Assembly (NCBI GenBank): GCA_035405785.1
Contig: DAONJS010000010.1
Location: 1 to 64,000, forward strand
Origin: BPGX01 sp035405785
Lineage (GTDB): Bacteria; Bacteroidota; Bacteroidia; B-17B0; Aurantibacillaceae
Direction: 5' to 3'
DNA: 64,000 bases
Shown in pieces: positions 7,943-16,557 of the stretch (positions are counted from its first letter, which is position 1; each line of letters opens with the position of its first letter). The notes under the pieces are model-generated. The model made no database searches. It had not been told where the DNA came from and saw nothing but the letters and a program-made list of their open reading frames with translations. The position numbers and the translations under genes were made by a program.

Positions 7943-8506
7943 TTAGTAAGAAGGGATATGTTCGGTTTTAGCATCTGCCCAAAGTTCTTCAAGTTTGTAA
8001 AACTCACGAACATCGCTGCGAAAAATATGGGCAACAACTGTAAGGTAATCCAATAAAATCCACTCAGCATTTTGAACTCCTTCTGTATGATGAGGTTTAA
8101 TAGATAATTTTTTACGCGTAAATTCTTCAACAGAATCTGTAATAGCTTGTAACTGTGGCTTACTTTCAGCTTCACAAATTACAAAGTAATTGCAAAAACT
8201 ATTTTCAATAGATTGTAAATCCAATATTGTAATATTTTTTGCTTTTTTTTCTTGCATGCCTTCTATAATTGCTTCTAATAATTGTTTGTCTCTGCTTTGA
8301 TTTTCCTTCTTTATTTGTTTTTTTTCTTTAGATAATTTTGGAAGCAATGTTTTTTTTGATGATTTAGTTGATGGTGTTTTTTTTGTTGAAGTAGAAGCTT
8401 TTTTTAATTTTTTATTTTTACCTGAAGTAGGTTTAGAGTTGCTTTTTTTAGCAGTTGTTTTTTTGCTAGGTTTTTTAGTAGTTTTAGAAGTTACTTTTTT
8501 TCCCAT
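7943..8506 (-). CDS. rsfS: ribosomal silencing factor RsfS with Lys-rich N-terminal extension
   Basis: A 187-residue protein. The C-terminal ~115 residues are the RsfS/Iojap domain (DKQLLEAIIEGMQEKKAKNI, SFCNYFVICEAESKPQLQAI, HHTEGVQNAEWILLDYLTVV, HIFRSDVREFYKLEELWADA). RsfS binds uL14 on the 50S subunit and blocks subunit joining in starvation. Residues 1-70 are almost only Lys, Thr, Ser and Pro, an unusual basic tail that may bind RNA. An ATG start and a promoter box 28 bases upstream support this start. It heads the rsfS-ftsH-thioesterase group. Confidence 0.92.
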   Translation of the reverse strand: MGKKVTSKTTKKPSKKTTAKKSNSKPTSGKNKKLKKASTSTKKTPSTKSSKKTLLPKLSKEKKQIKKENQSRDKQLLEAIIEGMQEKKAKNITILDLQSIENSFCNYFVICEAESKPQLQAITDSVEEFTRKKLSIKPHHTEGVQNAEWILLDYLTVVAHIFRSDVREFYKLEELWADAKTEHIPSY

Positions 8507-8534
8507 TTTTAAGTTTTTGTTTTTTTAGAATGTG

Positions 8535-8542
8535 CAAAAATA
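8535..8542 (-). promoter_or_regulatory. promoter box of rsfS-ftsH
   Basis: The minus strand reads TATTTTTG (TAnnTTTG), 28 bases before the rsfS ATG. No clear -33 TTG. Confidence 0.5.
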
Positions 8543-8749
8543 CTACATTTATAGATTACAGATAAAAATATTTAGAGTATTCACATATTTTATGTTTTTG
8601 GTGAAAGGTTCAATATTCAATGTGCAATTTTATTATGTTCCCGACGCCAATGTTAGAGATTCTGACTGGAAGCGTCGGTATTTTTGGTGTTTGGATTTTT
8701 TGTTGTTTTTATTGCAAATAATACAAAATTAATAACTCAAAACTCAAAA

Positions 8750-10900
8750 CTACACCTTAATTCCTATCACACACACATCGTCTGTCTGATCTCCATTACC
8801 TTTCCACTCGGAATAATACATTTGTATCTTTTCTTTTTGTTCGTTGATGGGTAAAGAATGAACATTGACAAATAATTCTAACATCCCTTTGGTTTTGAGT
8901 TTCTTTTGTTTGGGACCGCCAAATTGGTCGGCAAAGCCATCGGTGGTTAAATACAACATATCGCCTTGTTTAAGAACTTTATTCTCAGCTTTGAATGGAC
9001 GAGTTTCTTCCATCCAACCAATGGGTTGTTTGTCGGGACTTAATTCTTCTAATACTCCATTTGCTTTTATAATATACAACGAGCGATTGGCTCCGCTGTA
9101 TTGTATTTCTTTGCGGTTGGTTTTATTGATTCTTACCAAACATATATCCATTCCATCTCGCAAATGATCTTCATTGCTCGAAATCTTTTCTACAACTATT
9201 TCCCTTACTCTGTCTAAAATCTCATTTGTGTTTGTGAGTTTGTCTTCTAAAACGGCTTTGGTTAATGCACTGCTACATACTACACTGACCATTGCACCGG
9301 GAACGCCGTGGCCTGTGCAGTCAGCGGCGGCGACATAAATGTAATTCTCATTTTCTTCCAGCCAGTAAAAATCCCCTGCTAATACATCTTTTGGTAAGTA
9401 GAGTTTGAAACTATTTGGTAATAATCTTTCCCATTTTTTCTCATCTGGCAGTATTGCTTGTTGAATACGGAGAGCATAGTTAATGCTGTCCATTATGTCT
9501 TTGTTTTTTTCTTCAATTATCTTTTTTTGTTCTTCAACTTTTGCTTTTTGCTCTTCTGCAATTTCTCTTTGTTTTACTGCCTCAGCTTTTTGTATTTCAA
9601 CAATTAATTTTTGTCTTTCAACCTCATTCTTTTGAACTTCAATAATTCTTTTTTGTTTACGGGTAATATTAAGAGTTCTATAAACAAAGAATAAGAAAGT
9701 AGAAAGAATAATTGTAGCTGTTGATATAGTGAATATGATTATTTTGTTTTTTCGTTGATTGGTTTCAAAGATAGTTCTTTCTTTTTCTCTTTCAGCATTG
9801 ATGAGAGCTTCTTTTTTTTCCCATTCGTATTTTGAAGCAAGATAATCAATTTTTTTTCTTTTTTCATCTATGTTTATAGAATCTCGCATTTCAATGTATT
9901 TTTTGAAATGGGTAAGAGCAAAATGGTATTGACCAAGTGATTCGTATATCTGTGATATATGATACTCATTTTCTTTTGAAATTTCCAATGCACCAATATT
10001 ATTACTTAAATAAATTGCTTGTTTAAGATATTTTTCAGCTTCTTTAAACTTGCCCATTTCCTTATAAACATTGCCAATGTTGCCTAATATATTTGCCTCT
10101 AAAAGTTTGTAACCAAGTTCTTTAGCTATTTTCAAAGCTTTAAAATTAAATTCTAATGATTTAGTAAAATATAATTGGCGTGCATAAACAATCCCAATGT
10201 TACTAAGCGTATTCGCTTCAAGTTGTTTATGACCAACTTCTTCAGCAATTTTCAAAGCTTTGAAATAATATTCTAAAGTTTTTGTATAATCTGATAGCTT
10301 AAAATAAACAATTCCGATATTACTTAACATAGTTGCTATACCTTTTTTATCTCCAATAGTTTCTTTCATTTTTAATGCATTAAAATAATATTCTAATGCT
10401 TTAGTATAATTTGATTGTTCATAAAAAACTACTCCGATATTACCAAGTTCTGCAGAAATACCTTTTTTATCATCTAATTTTTCTTTAATTTTTAAAGCTT
10501 TGAAATAATATTCAAGTGCTTTTGGATAATCTGATTGTTCATCATAAATAAGACCAATGTTACTGAGAAATTTTGCCTGCCATATTTTATTATCAATTTC
10601 TTCTACAATTTTTAATCCAGTTTTATAGTATTCTAATGCTATTGAATAATTTCCCTTATCAACTTCACAAGAACCTAATATTCTTAAGCAAACCGCTTTC
10701 CCTATTTTCCAATTTATTTTTTCAGATAATTGCAAAGCTTTTTGTGATAGAGAAATGGCACTGTCTGGATTGATGTTTGAAAATCCCCAAGCTAAATCAT
10801 TTAATGTATTAATGTAAGTGCTATCGGAAAGTTTGCCTGTAGGTTTAGGTAAAGAAGCGAGGTTTTTTTTTGAGAGAGTCGATTTTTGGGGTTTGGGCAA
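8750..10900 (-). CDS. TPR-SpoIIE (PP2C-type) phosphatase, frameshifted near its N-terminus
   Basis: A signalling protein with N-terminal tetratricopeptide repeats (about residues 25-330; repeated A/S-LEYYFKALKI and LSNIGIVY units), one TM helix (about 383-405), a coiled coil rich in EVQKNEVERQK/AEEQKAKVEEQK (about 410-470) and a C-terminal SpoIIE-type serine phosphatase domain (LPKDVLAGDFYWLEE, AAADCTGHGVPGAMVSVVCS, ILYLTTDGFADQFGG-like segments; metal-binding Asp residues present). This architecture is common in Bacteroidota and is thought to control anti-sigma-type partners. In this frame the protein starts MPKPQKSTLSKKN without a signal peptide. The signal peptide lies in the next frame upstream, separated by a run of nine A at 10863-10871. 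With eight A, one gene of 8750-10970 results. Confidence 0.85.
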   Translation of the reverse strand: MPKPQKSTLSKKNLASLPKPTGKLSDSTYINTLNDLAWGFSNINPDSAISLSQKALQLSEKINWKIGKAVCLRILGSCEVDKGNYSIALEYYKTGLKIVEEIDNKIWQAKFLSNIGLIYDEQSDYPKALEYYFKALKIKEKLDDKKGISAELGNIGVVFYEQSNYTKALEYYFNALKMKETIGDKKGIATMLSNIGIVYFKLSDYTKTLEYYFKALKIAEEVGHKQLEANTLSNIGIVYARQLYFTKSLEFNFKALKIAKELGYKLLEANILGNIGNVYKEMGKFKEAEKYLKQAIYLSNNIGALEISKENEYHISQIYESLGQYHFALTHFKKYIEMRDSINIDEKRKKIDYLASKYEWEKKEALINAEREKERTIFETNQRKNKIIIFTISTATIILSTFLFFVYRTLNITRKQKRIIEVQKNEVERQKLIVEIQKAEAVKQREIAEEQKAKVEEQKKIIEEKNKDIMDSINYALRIQQAILPDEKKWERLLPNSFKLYLPKDVLAGDFYWLEENENYIYVAAADCTGHGVPGAMVSVVCSSALTKAVLEDKLTNTNEILDRVREIVVEKISSNEDHLRDGMDICLVRINKTNRKEIQYSGANRSLYIIKANGVLEELSPDKQPIGWMEETRPFKAENKVLKQGDMLYLTTDGFADQFGGPKQKKLKTKGMLELFVNVHSLPINEQKEKIQMYYSEWKGNGDQTDDVCVIGIKV

Positions 10901-10970
10901 GAAGAGAACAAGTGAAAAGTGATAAGTGAATAGTGAAAAATGAAATGAAGTATTTGAAAAGTTTTTTCAT
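10845..10970 (-). pseudogene. signal-peptide fragment of the TPR-SpoIIE gene, out of frame
   Basis: The ATG at 10970 opens a 41-codon frame encoding a signal peptide (MKKLFKYFISF ... SLLAQ) and TPKIDSLKKK, then stops shortly after the A9 run. Removing one A joins it to the downstream frame as TPKIDSLKKNLASLPKPTGK, which reads as a natural junction. It is therefore the true 5' end of the TPR-SpoIIE gene, not a separate gene. Part of the signal-peptide coding sequence consists of degenerate AGTGAAA-type repeats (10911-10945). Confidence 0.75.
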
Positions 10971-11085
10971 TGATATTTTTTGTTGGGAAATGTAAGGAAA
11001 AATTTTGTGTGAGTTTGCAATTTCAATACTCAATTTTTTTGAGAAGCAAGAATTAAACGAGTTTCAATAGTTTTTTTGTTATGAG

Positions 11086-11130
11086 TGCTGACGCTACTGG
11101 TCAGCATGCTGATATTCTTCGTCAGTATTT
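11086..11130. repeat. GTCAGCATGCTGAC-family repeat, copy 1
   Basis: Contains TGCTGACGCTACTGG, TCAGCATGCTGA and CGTCAGTATTTTTAA. The motif recurs in intergenic DNA at 14177-14220, 21160-21376 and 56303-56352. It forms hairpins and ends in a T-rich run. Confidence 0.6.
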
Positions 11131-11327
11131 TTAATTTTAAGTTGATAATTTTACATGAAAAATAACTGAATAGTAAACACTTAAAACTCAAAATTAAAAA
11201 GCCATTGCGTAATGTTTTTCGTTCCTTGTGTAAAAAAATATGCATTCCTAAATTGTAATAAAATAAATTAGTTTTTATTGTATTTAAAAGATTTTTTTCA
11301 AAAACAATTTTGTTGCAAAAATTCTAT

Positions 11328-11335
11328 TACTTTTG
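11328..11335 (+). promoter_or_regulatory. promoter box of carB
   Basis: TACTTTTG fits TAnnTTTG and lies 16 bases before the ATG at 11352. It rules out a longer reading from a TTG at 11310. Confidence 0.6.
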
Positions 11336-11351
11336 TGGCCTAAAAATTACA

Positions 11352-14165
11352 ATGAAAGATGAATCTATTCGTTCAGTTTTAATTATCGGCAGTGGGCCAA
11401 TTGTAATAGGTCAGGCATGTGAATTTGATTATTCAGGTTCTCAGGCCGCAAGAAGTTTGAAAGAAGAGGGCATTGAAGTTTCTTTAATTAATAGCAATCC
11501 TGCTACAATAATGACAGACAAGGTTACAGCTGACCATGTTTATTTATGGCCGTTGGAACCAAAGTATATTGTAAAAATTTTAGAAGAAAGAAAAATAGAT
11601 GCTGTATTGCCTACAATGGGAGGTCAAACAGCATTAAATCTGGCTATGAAATGTGAAGAACTGGGAATCTGGAAAAAATATGGTGTGCGAATGATTGGTG
11701 TTGATACAAATGCTATTAAAATTACCGAAGACAGAGATTTATTTCGTGCTAAGATGGAGGAAATAGGTATTCCAATGGCTCCGAGCAAAATAGCTCGTTC
11801 TTTTTTAGAAGGTAAAACAATAGCACAGGAATTTGGTTTTCCATTGGTTATTCGTCCTTCTTTTACATTAGGAGGAAGTGGCGGAGGAGTTGTTTACAAA
11901 AAAGAAGATTTTGATGCGGCATTAAATAGAGGTTTACAAACGTCGCCTATTCATGAGGTTTTGATTGACAAAGCAGTTATTGGATGGAAAGAGTTTGAAT
12001 TAGAAATTTTGCGTGATAAAAATGATAATGTTGTAATTATTTGCTCTATTGAAAATTTTGATCCAATGGGTGTGCATACGGGTGATAGTATAACGGTAGC
12101 ACCAGCAATGACATTGAGTGACAGAACATATCAGCGAATGCGTGATATGGCTATAAAAATGATTAGAAGTATTGGTAATTTTGCAGGTGGATGTAATGTT
12201 CAGTTTGCTGTAAGTCCTGATGAAAAAGAAGAAATTATAGCAGTAGAAATTAATCCAAGAGTATCTCGTTCTTCTGCACTGGCATCAAAAGCGACGGGTT
12301 ATCCTATTGCGAGAATAGCATCAAAATTAGCAATTGGTTATACTTTAGACGAATTAAGTAATCAAATTACAAAATCTACATCTGCATTTTTTGAACCCGC
12401 TTTGGATTATGTCATTGTAAAAATACCAAGATGGAATTTTGATAAATTCAAAGGTGCAAGCAGAGAATTAGGTTTTCAAATGAAATCAGTTGGAGAAGCA
12501 ATGGGCATTGGCAGAAATTTTCAAGAAGCATTACAAAAAGCCGCTCAAAGTTTAGAAATAAAAAGAAACGGTTTAGGAGCAGATGGAAGAGAGATTACAG
12601 ACCAAAAAGTGTTGTTAGAAGCATTAGAAAGACCGAGCTGGAACAGGTTATTTATGATTTATGATGCAATGAAACTGGGTATTTCAATTAATACCATTCA
12701 TAAATTAACACATATAGATATTTGGTTTTTGAAACAAATTGAAGAGTTGATAGCACTTGAAAGAGAAATTCAAAATTATACATTAGATACCATTCCAAAA
12801 GAATTGCTTTTAGAAGCTAAGCAAAAAGGTTATGCAGACAGACAAATAGCACATTTATTAAGATGTTTAGAAAGTGAAGTGTATAAAAAAAGAAAAGAAT
12901 TAGGTATAGAAAGAGTATTTAAATTAGTAGATACCTGTGCAGCAGAATTTGAAGCAAAAACACCTTATTATTATTCTACATTTGAAGCAGAAAATGAAAG
13001 TAAAGTTTCAAATAAAAAGAAAGTCATAATTTTAGGTAGTGGTCCAAACAGAATTGGGCAGGGTATAGAATTTGATTATTCTTGTGTGCATGGCGTCATT
13101 GCGGCACAAGAATGTGGATACGAAGCCATTATGATTAATTGTAATCCTGAAACAGTATCTACTGACTTTAGTGTGGCCGATAAATTGTATTTTGAACCAG
13201 TATTCTGGGAACATATTTATGATATTATTCAACATGAAAAGCCAGAAGGGGTAATCGTTCAATTAGGAGGACAAACTGCTTTAAAACTAGCTGAAAAATT
13301 ACACAGATACAATATCCCCATATTAGGAACTTCTTATCCTGCATTAGATTTAGCAGAAGATAGGGGAAGTTTTTCTACATTATTAAAAAATTGTGGTATT
13401 CCTTATCCAAAGTTTGGAGTAGCAGAAGATGCTGATCAGGCATTGAAAGTAGCAAAGGAATTAGGTTATCCTTTGTTGGTAAGACCAAGTTATGTATTAG
13501 GTGGACAGAGTATGAAAATTGTAATCAATGATGAAGAGTTAGAACAACATATTGTAAAACTATTACAGGATATACCGGGAAATAAGATATTATTAGATCA
13601 CTTTTTAGAAGGAGCAATAGAGGCAGAAGCAGATGCTATATGCGATGGTGAAGATGTTTATATTATTGGAATAATGGAACATATTGAGCCCGCAGGAATT
13701 CATAGTGGAGATAGTTATGCAGTGTTACCGCCATTTGACTTATCAAAAGAGATTATTCAGAAAATTGAAGAATATACAAAGATTATTGCATTAAAATTAA
13801 ATACCATTGGGCTTATCAACATTCAATTTGCTATTAAAGATGGTGAAGTGTATGTTATAGAAGCTAATCCAAGAGCAAGCCGAACAGTTCCATTTATAGC
13901 AAAGGCATACGATGAACCTTATGTTAATTATGCTACTAAAATAATGTTAGGAAAAAATAAGTTGAAAGATTTTAAGTTTAATCCAAAGAAAAAAGGATAC
14001 GCAATTAAAATTCCTGTATTTAGTTTTGAAAAATTTCCTGACATTCAAAAAGAATTAGGTCCTGAAATGAAGAGTACAGGTGAAGCTATTTATTTTATTG
14101 ATGATTTACATGATGAGTTTTTTCAACAGGTTTATTCTGAAAGAAATTTATATTTGAGTAAGTAA
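11352..14165 (+). CDS. carB: carbamoyl-phosphate synthase large subunit lacking the allosteric domain
   Basis: A 937-residue CarB that makes carbamoyl phosphate from bicarbonate, ammonia (from CarA-bound glutamine) and two ATP for pyrimidine and arginine synthesis. Both ATP-grasp halves are visible: VLIIGSGPIVIGQACEFDYS at the start with EINPRVSRSSALASKATGYP, and VIILGSGPNRIGQGIEFDYS (about residue 560) with EANPRASRTVPFIAKAYD. The oligomerisation region lies between. The protein stops shortly after the second synthetase domain, so the C-terminal MGS-like allosteric domain of the ~1070-residue E. coli enzyme (UMP/ornithine site) is absent. The stop is clean, and I recall similarly short CarB from other Bacteroidota. 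carA is not in view. Confidence 0.95.
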   Translation: MKDESIRSVLIIGSGPIVIGQACEFDYSGSQAARSLKEEGIEVSLINSNPATIMTDKVTADHVYLWPLEPKYIVKILEERKIDAVLPTMGGQTALNLAMKCEELGIWKKYGVRMIGVDTNAIKITEDRDLFRAKMEEIGIPMAPSKIARSFLEGKTIAQEFGFPLVIRPSFTLGGSGGGVVYKKEDFDAALNRGLQTSPIHEVLIDKAVIGWKEFELEILRDKNDNVVIICSIENFDPMGVHTGDSITVAPAMTLSDRTYQRMRDMAIKMIRSIGNFAGGCNVQFAVSPDEKEEIIAVEINPRVSRSSALASKATGYPIARIASKLAIGYTLDELSNQITKSTSAFFEPALDYVIVKIPRWNFDKFKGASRELGFQMKSVGEAMGIGRNFQEALQKAAQSLEIKRNGLGADGREITDQKVLLEALERPSWNRLFMIYDAMKLGISINTIHKLTHIDIWFLKQIEELIALEREIQNYTLDTIPKELLLEAKQKGYADRQIAHLLRCLESEVYKKRKELGIERVFKLVDTCAAEFEAKTPYYYSTFEAENESKVSNKKKVIILGSGPNRIGQGIEFDYSCVHGVIAAQECGYEAIMINCNPETVSTDFSVADKLYFEPVFWEHIYDIIQHEKPEGVIVQLGGQTALKLAEKLHRYNIPILGTSYPALDLAEDRGSFSTLLKNCGIPYPKFGVAEDADQALKVAKELGYPLLVRPSYVLGGQSMKIVINDEELEQHIVKLLQDIPGNKILLDHFLEGAIEAEADAICDGEDVYIIGIMEHIEPAGIHSGDSYAVLPPFDLSKEIIQKIEEYTKIIALKLNTIGLINIQFAIKDGEVYVIEANPRASRTVPFIAKAYDEPYVNYATKIMLGKNKLKDFKFNPKKKGYAIKIPVFSFEKFPDIQKELGPEMKSTGEAIYFIDDLHDEFFQQVYSERNLYLSK

Positions 14166-14176
14166 ATGAGAGTGAA

Positions 14177-14220
14177 ATGCTGACGCTTACGGTCAGCATG
14201 CCGACCTATAGCGTTGGCAA
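14177..14220. repeat. GTCAGCATGCTGAC-family repeat, copy 2
   Basis: TGCTGACGCTTACGG followed by TCAGCATGCCGACC and TAGCGTTGGCAAG, just after the carB stop. Arms such as GACGCT/AGCGT can pair. Related to copies at 11.1, 21.2 and 56.3 kb. Confidence 0.6.
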
Positions 14221-14240
14221 GTGAAGAGTGAAAAGCTAAG

Positions 14241-14275
14241 AGTGAAAAGTGAAAAGTGAAAAGTGAAAAGTGAAA
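14241..14275 (+). repeat. heptamer microsatellite (AGTGAAA)x5
   Basis: Five perfect tandem copies of AGTGAAA, with degenerate copies on both sides (14221-14310). A similar degenerate array lies at 10911-10945 inside a signal-peptide coding region. Confidence 0.85.
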
Positions 14276-14390
14276 AACGAATAGGTGTAAATTGAAAATG
14301 AAAAGTGAATAGCACCGATATTTATGTCGGTATTGAATAGTGAATAAATTTTATGTTGTATTTGTATGAATAAATTTTGATAAGAGAATT

Positions 14391-15014
14391 GTGAGAAAAT
14401 TGTTTGGTTTTATATTATGTTTTTTGTTTGTAAATAATTTATCATCTCAAAATTTTGATATTGATATTTTATCAAATATTCAAAGCAGTAGAAGTGAAAG
14501 ATTAAACCCAGCATTTAAAACAATATCTAATTCTGTCTATCCTGTTGTAGTGGCTGTGCCAATAACTTATTTTTCTGCAGGTTTAATAATGAAAAATAAA
14601 AAATATACTCAATATGGAGTTCAGTCAACCACTTCCATTATATCAGATTTGGTTTTAACAACAGTATTAAAATATAGTATTCAAAGAAAAAGACCTTATG
14701 AAAAGTATCCTTTTATTTTTCCATTACAAAAAGAAAATACACCTTCATTTCCTTCGGGGCATACAAGCAGAGCATTTAATACAGCAACTTTTTTAAGTTT
14801 AAATTTTCCAAAATGGTATGTAATAGTTCCCGCTTATGTTTACGCAAGTGTGGTGGCTTATTCAAGATTGTATTTAGGAGTACATTATCCATCTGACATT
14901 ATAGGAGGAATGATTGTAGGCAGTGCAACTGCGTATTTGAATTTTAAATTTCATCAGTGGTATTTTAAGAAAAAAGAGAGTAAATATTCAAAAAGTGATG
15001 AATATCATTATTAA
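14391..15014 (+). CDS. PAP2-family phosphatase, exported
   Basis: A 207-residue protein with a signal peptide (MRKLFGFILCF ... NLSSQ) and the complete acid-phosphatase/PAP2 signature: KYSIQRKRPY (KxxxxxxRP), PSFPSGHTS (PSGH) and SRLYLGVHYPSDIIGG (SRxxxxxHxxxD). Family members remove phosphate from lipid or nucleotide substrates such as undecaprenyl pyrophosphate, lipid A or phosphatidic acid. The substrate here is unknown. Two to three hydrophobic helices surround the catalytic site. Translation appears to start at GTG, since no suitable ATG precedes the signal peptide. Confidence 0.9.
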   Translation: MRKLFGFILCFLFVNNLSSQNFDIDILSNIQSSRSERLNPAFKTISNSVYPVVVAVPITYFSAGLIMKNKKYTQYGVQSTTSIISDLVLTTVLKYSIQRKRPYEKYPFIFPLQKENTPSFPSGHTSRAFNTATFLSLNFPKWYVIVPAYVYASVVAYSRLYLGVHYPSDIIGGMIVGSATAYLNFKFHQWYFKKKESKYSKSDEYHY

Positions 15015-15030
15015 AGTAGTATAAATCCTA

Positions 15031-15038
15031 TAACTTTG
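15031..15038 (+). promoter_or_regulatory. promoter box of the sulfate assimilation operon
   Basis: TAACTTTG matches TAnnTTTG, 16 bases before the ATG at 15055. Confidence 0.55.
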
Positions 15039-15054
15039 CACACTGAAAATAAGA

Positions 15055-15813
15055 ATGAGCGAAATTTGTGTATATATACTTATTGGTTTTTTTGCTCAAA
15101 TGTTTGATGGAGCATTTGGAATGGCTTATGGTGTGCTTACAACTTCTTTGTTGCTAATTATTTTTCCGGAAAACATTACGCCGGCTATTGCCAGTGCTGT
15201 GATGCACTTTTCAGAGATATTTAATACGGGTTATGCATCTTATGTGTACAGAAAGAATAAAATGATAAATCATAAAATGTTTAGTGCTATGTTTTTTCCA
15301 GCAATAGCGGGTGCAGTATCTGGTGCGATTGTAATATCTATTTTTAGTAAGCATTTTGTACAATATGTAAAGCCCTTCATTGCGTTATATTTTGTAATAG
15401 TGGCAGTAATAATAGCACTACGGGCATTTCGTTTATTTGAAGAAAGAAAAAGATGGATGAATATTCCCACATTAGCGGCTTTTGGAGGATTTATGGATAG
15501 TGTGGGTGGTGGTGGATGGGGTGCATTGGTTACATCTGCACTTATTGCTGGCGGGAGAGATATGCGTTCAACAATTGGCACTGCTCATAATATTAAATTT
15601 GTTGTGGTATTGTGTAGTTCTATAACATTTTTGAGTTTATTAGGTATGCAATATCTATGGATTGTTTTATGGGTTTCTATAGGTAGTATTATTGCAGTTC
15701 CTATTTCTATTCAGTTAAACAATAAACTTCCCAAAAAATGGGGACTATTAGCCATATCAATTATTTTATTTTTGATAGCATTAAAAATTTTACTGAGTAG
15801 TTGGATTAGATAA
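15055..15813 (+). CDS. TauE/SafE-family sulfite/sulfate permease
   Basis: A 252-residue membrane protein with about seven or eight hydrophobic helices and the TauE/SafE pattern: FFAQMFDGAFGMAYGVLTTS at the N-terminus, and a Gly-rich second half-repeat (AAFGGFMDSVGGGGWGALVT) followed by GTAHNIKF. The family moves sulfite, sulfate or organosulfur anions. First gene of an apparent operon with cysH (11-bp gap) and cysDN, so a sulfur anion is the likely substrate. It may replace an ABC sulfate importer, but direction cannot be read from sequence. Confidence 0.88.
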   Translation: MSEICVYILIGFFAQMFDGAFGMAYGVLTTSLLLIIFPENITPAIASAVMHFSEIFNTGYASYVYRKNKMINHKMFSAMFFPAIAGAVSGAIVISIFSKHFVQYVKPFIALYFVIVAVIIALRAFRLFEERKRWMNIPTLAAFGGFMDSVGGGGWGALVTSALIAGGRDMRSTIGTAHNIKFVVVLCSSITFLSLLGMQYLWIVLWVSIGSIIAVPISIQLNNKLPKKWGLLAISIILFLIALKILLSSWIR

Positions 15814-15824
15814 AAAACAAATAT

Positions 15825-16547
15825 ATGAGAGATGGAGAAGATAATAATTTAATAAGTGAATGGAATGAAAAATATAGAAACACAGATATTCTAAATGTGT
15901 TAACTAATATGTGTGAATTGTTTTCACAAAAGGTTGTTTTTTCAACAAGTTTTAATATTGAAGATCAGGTTATTACTCATTTTATTGCCAAATATCGCAT
16001 GCCTATAGATATATTTACATTAGACACAGGAAGAATGTTTCAGGAAGTTTATAGTGTTTGGAATGAAACCGAAAGAAAATATGGGATTAAAATAAAAGCA
16101 TATTTTCCAGACGCTAAAGATGTAGAAGAAATGGTCAATAAACAAGGTATTAATGGTTTTTATGAAAGTATAGAAAACAGAAAAAAATGTTGTGAAGTCA
16201 GAAAAATTAAGCCATTACAAAGAGCATTGCAGAATAAAAAAGTTTGGATAACAGGTATAAGAGCGGAGCAATCAGAGTTTCGTAAAAATTTTAGTATGTT
16301 TGAGTGGGATAATAAATTTCAAATAATGAAATGCAATCCTTTGATATATTGGACACTTGATGAAGTGAAAAGTTTTATACATAAGAATGATGTGCCTTAT
16401 TGTTCTTTATTTGACAAAGGATTTGTGAGTATTGGATGTGCCCCTTGCACTCGTGCAATTCAAAAAGGTGAGCCATACAGAGCTGGAAGATGGTGGTGGG
16501 AAAATTCAGATGAAGGAAAAAAAGAATGTGGATTACATTTGAAATAA
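15825..16547 (+). CDS. cysH: assimilatory adenylyl-sulfate (APS/PAPS) reductase
   Basis: A 240-residue PP-loop-family enzyme that reduces activated sulfate to sulfite with thioredoxin. Visible motifs: FSTSFNIEDQVITH (nucleotide-binding loop), TLDTGRMF, KKCCEVRKIKPL, TGIRAEQSEFR, GCAPCTRAI and the catalytic Cys in ECGLH near the C-terminus. The CC...CxxC cysteine set marks the [4Fe-4S] form that normally uses APS directly. The E. coli PAPS enzyme lacks it. This agrees with the lack of an APS kinase in the operon. It lies 11 bp from the permease and 10 bp from cysD. Confidence 0.93.
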   Translation: MRDGEDNNLISEWNEKYRNTDILNVLTNMCELFSQKVVFSTSFNIEDQVITHFIAKYRMPIDIFTLDTGRMFQEVYSVWNETERKYGIKIKAYFPDAKDVEEMVNKQGINGFYESIENRKKCCEVRKIKPLQRALQNKKVWITGIRAEQSEFRKNFSMFEWDNKFQIMKCNPLIYWTLDEVKSFIHKNDVPYCSLFDKGFVSIGCAPCTRAIQKGEPYRAGRWWWENSDEGKKECGLHLK

Positions 16548-16557
16548 ATTTGAAACT

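Larger units (their letters stand above)
10971..11351. other. non-coding region between divergent genes
   Basis: Gene-free stretch between the TPR-SpoIIE gene and carB. It holds one copy of the GTCAGCATGCTGAC-type repeat (11086-11130) and the carB promoter box. An open frame at 11030-11245 (minus) shows no protein-like features. Confidence 0.6.

Noticed and set aside
8532..8732. Open frame on the plus strand between rsfS and the TPR-SpoIIE gene
   Set aside because: It overlaps the rsfS promoter box and contains a CCGACGCC/AGCGTCGG-type intergenic repeat; no protein-like features.
11030..11245. Minus-strand open frame before carB
   Set aside because: It runs through a GTCAGCATGCTGAC-type repeat, so its codons are repeat-derived.
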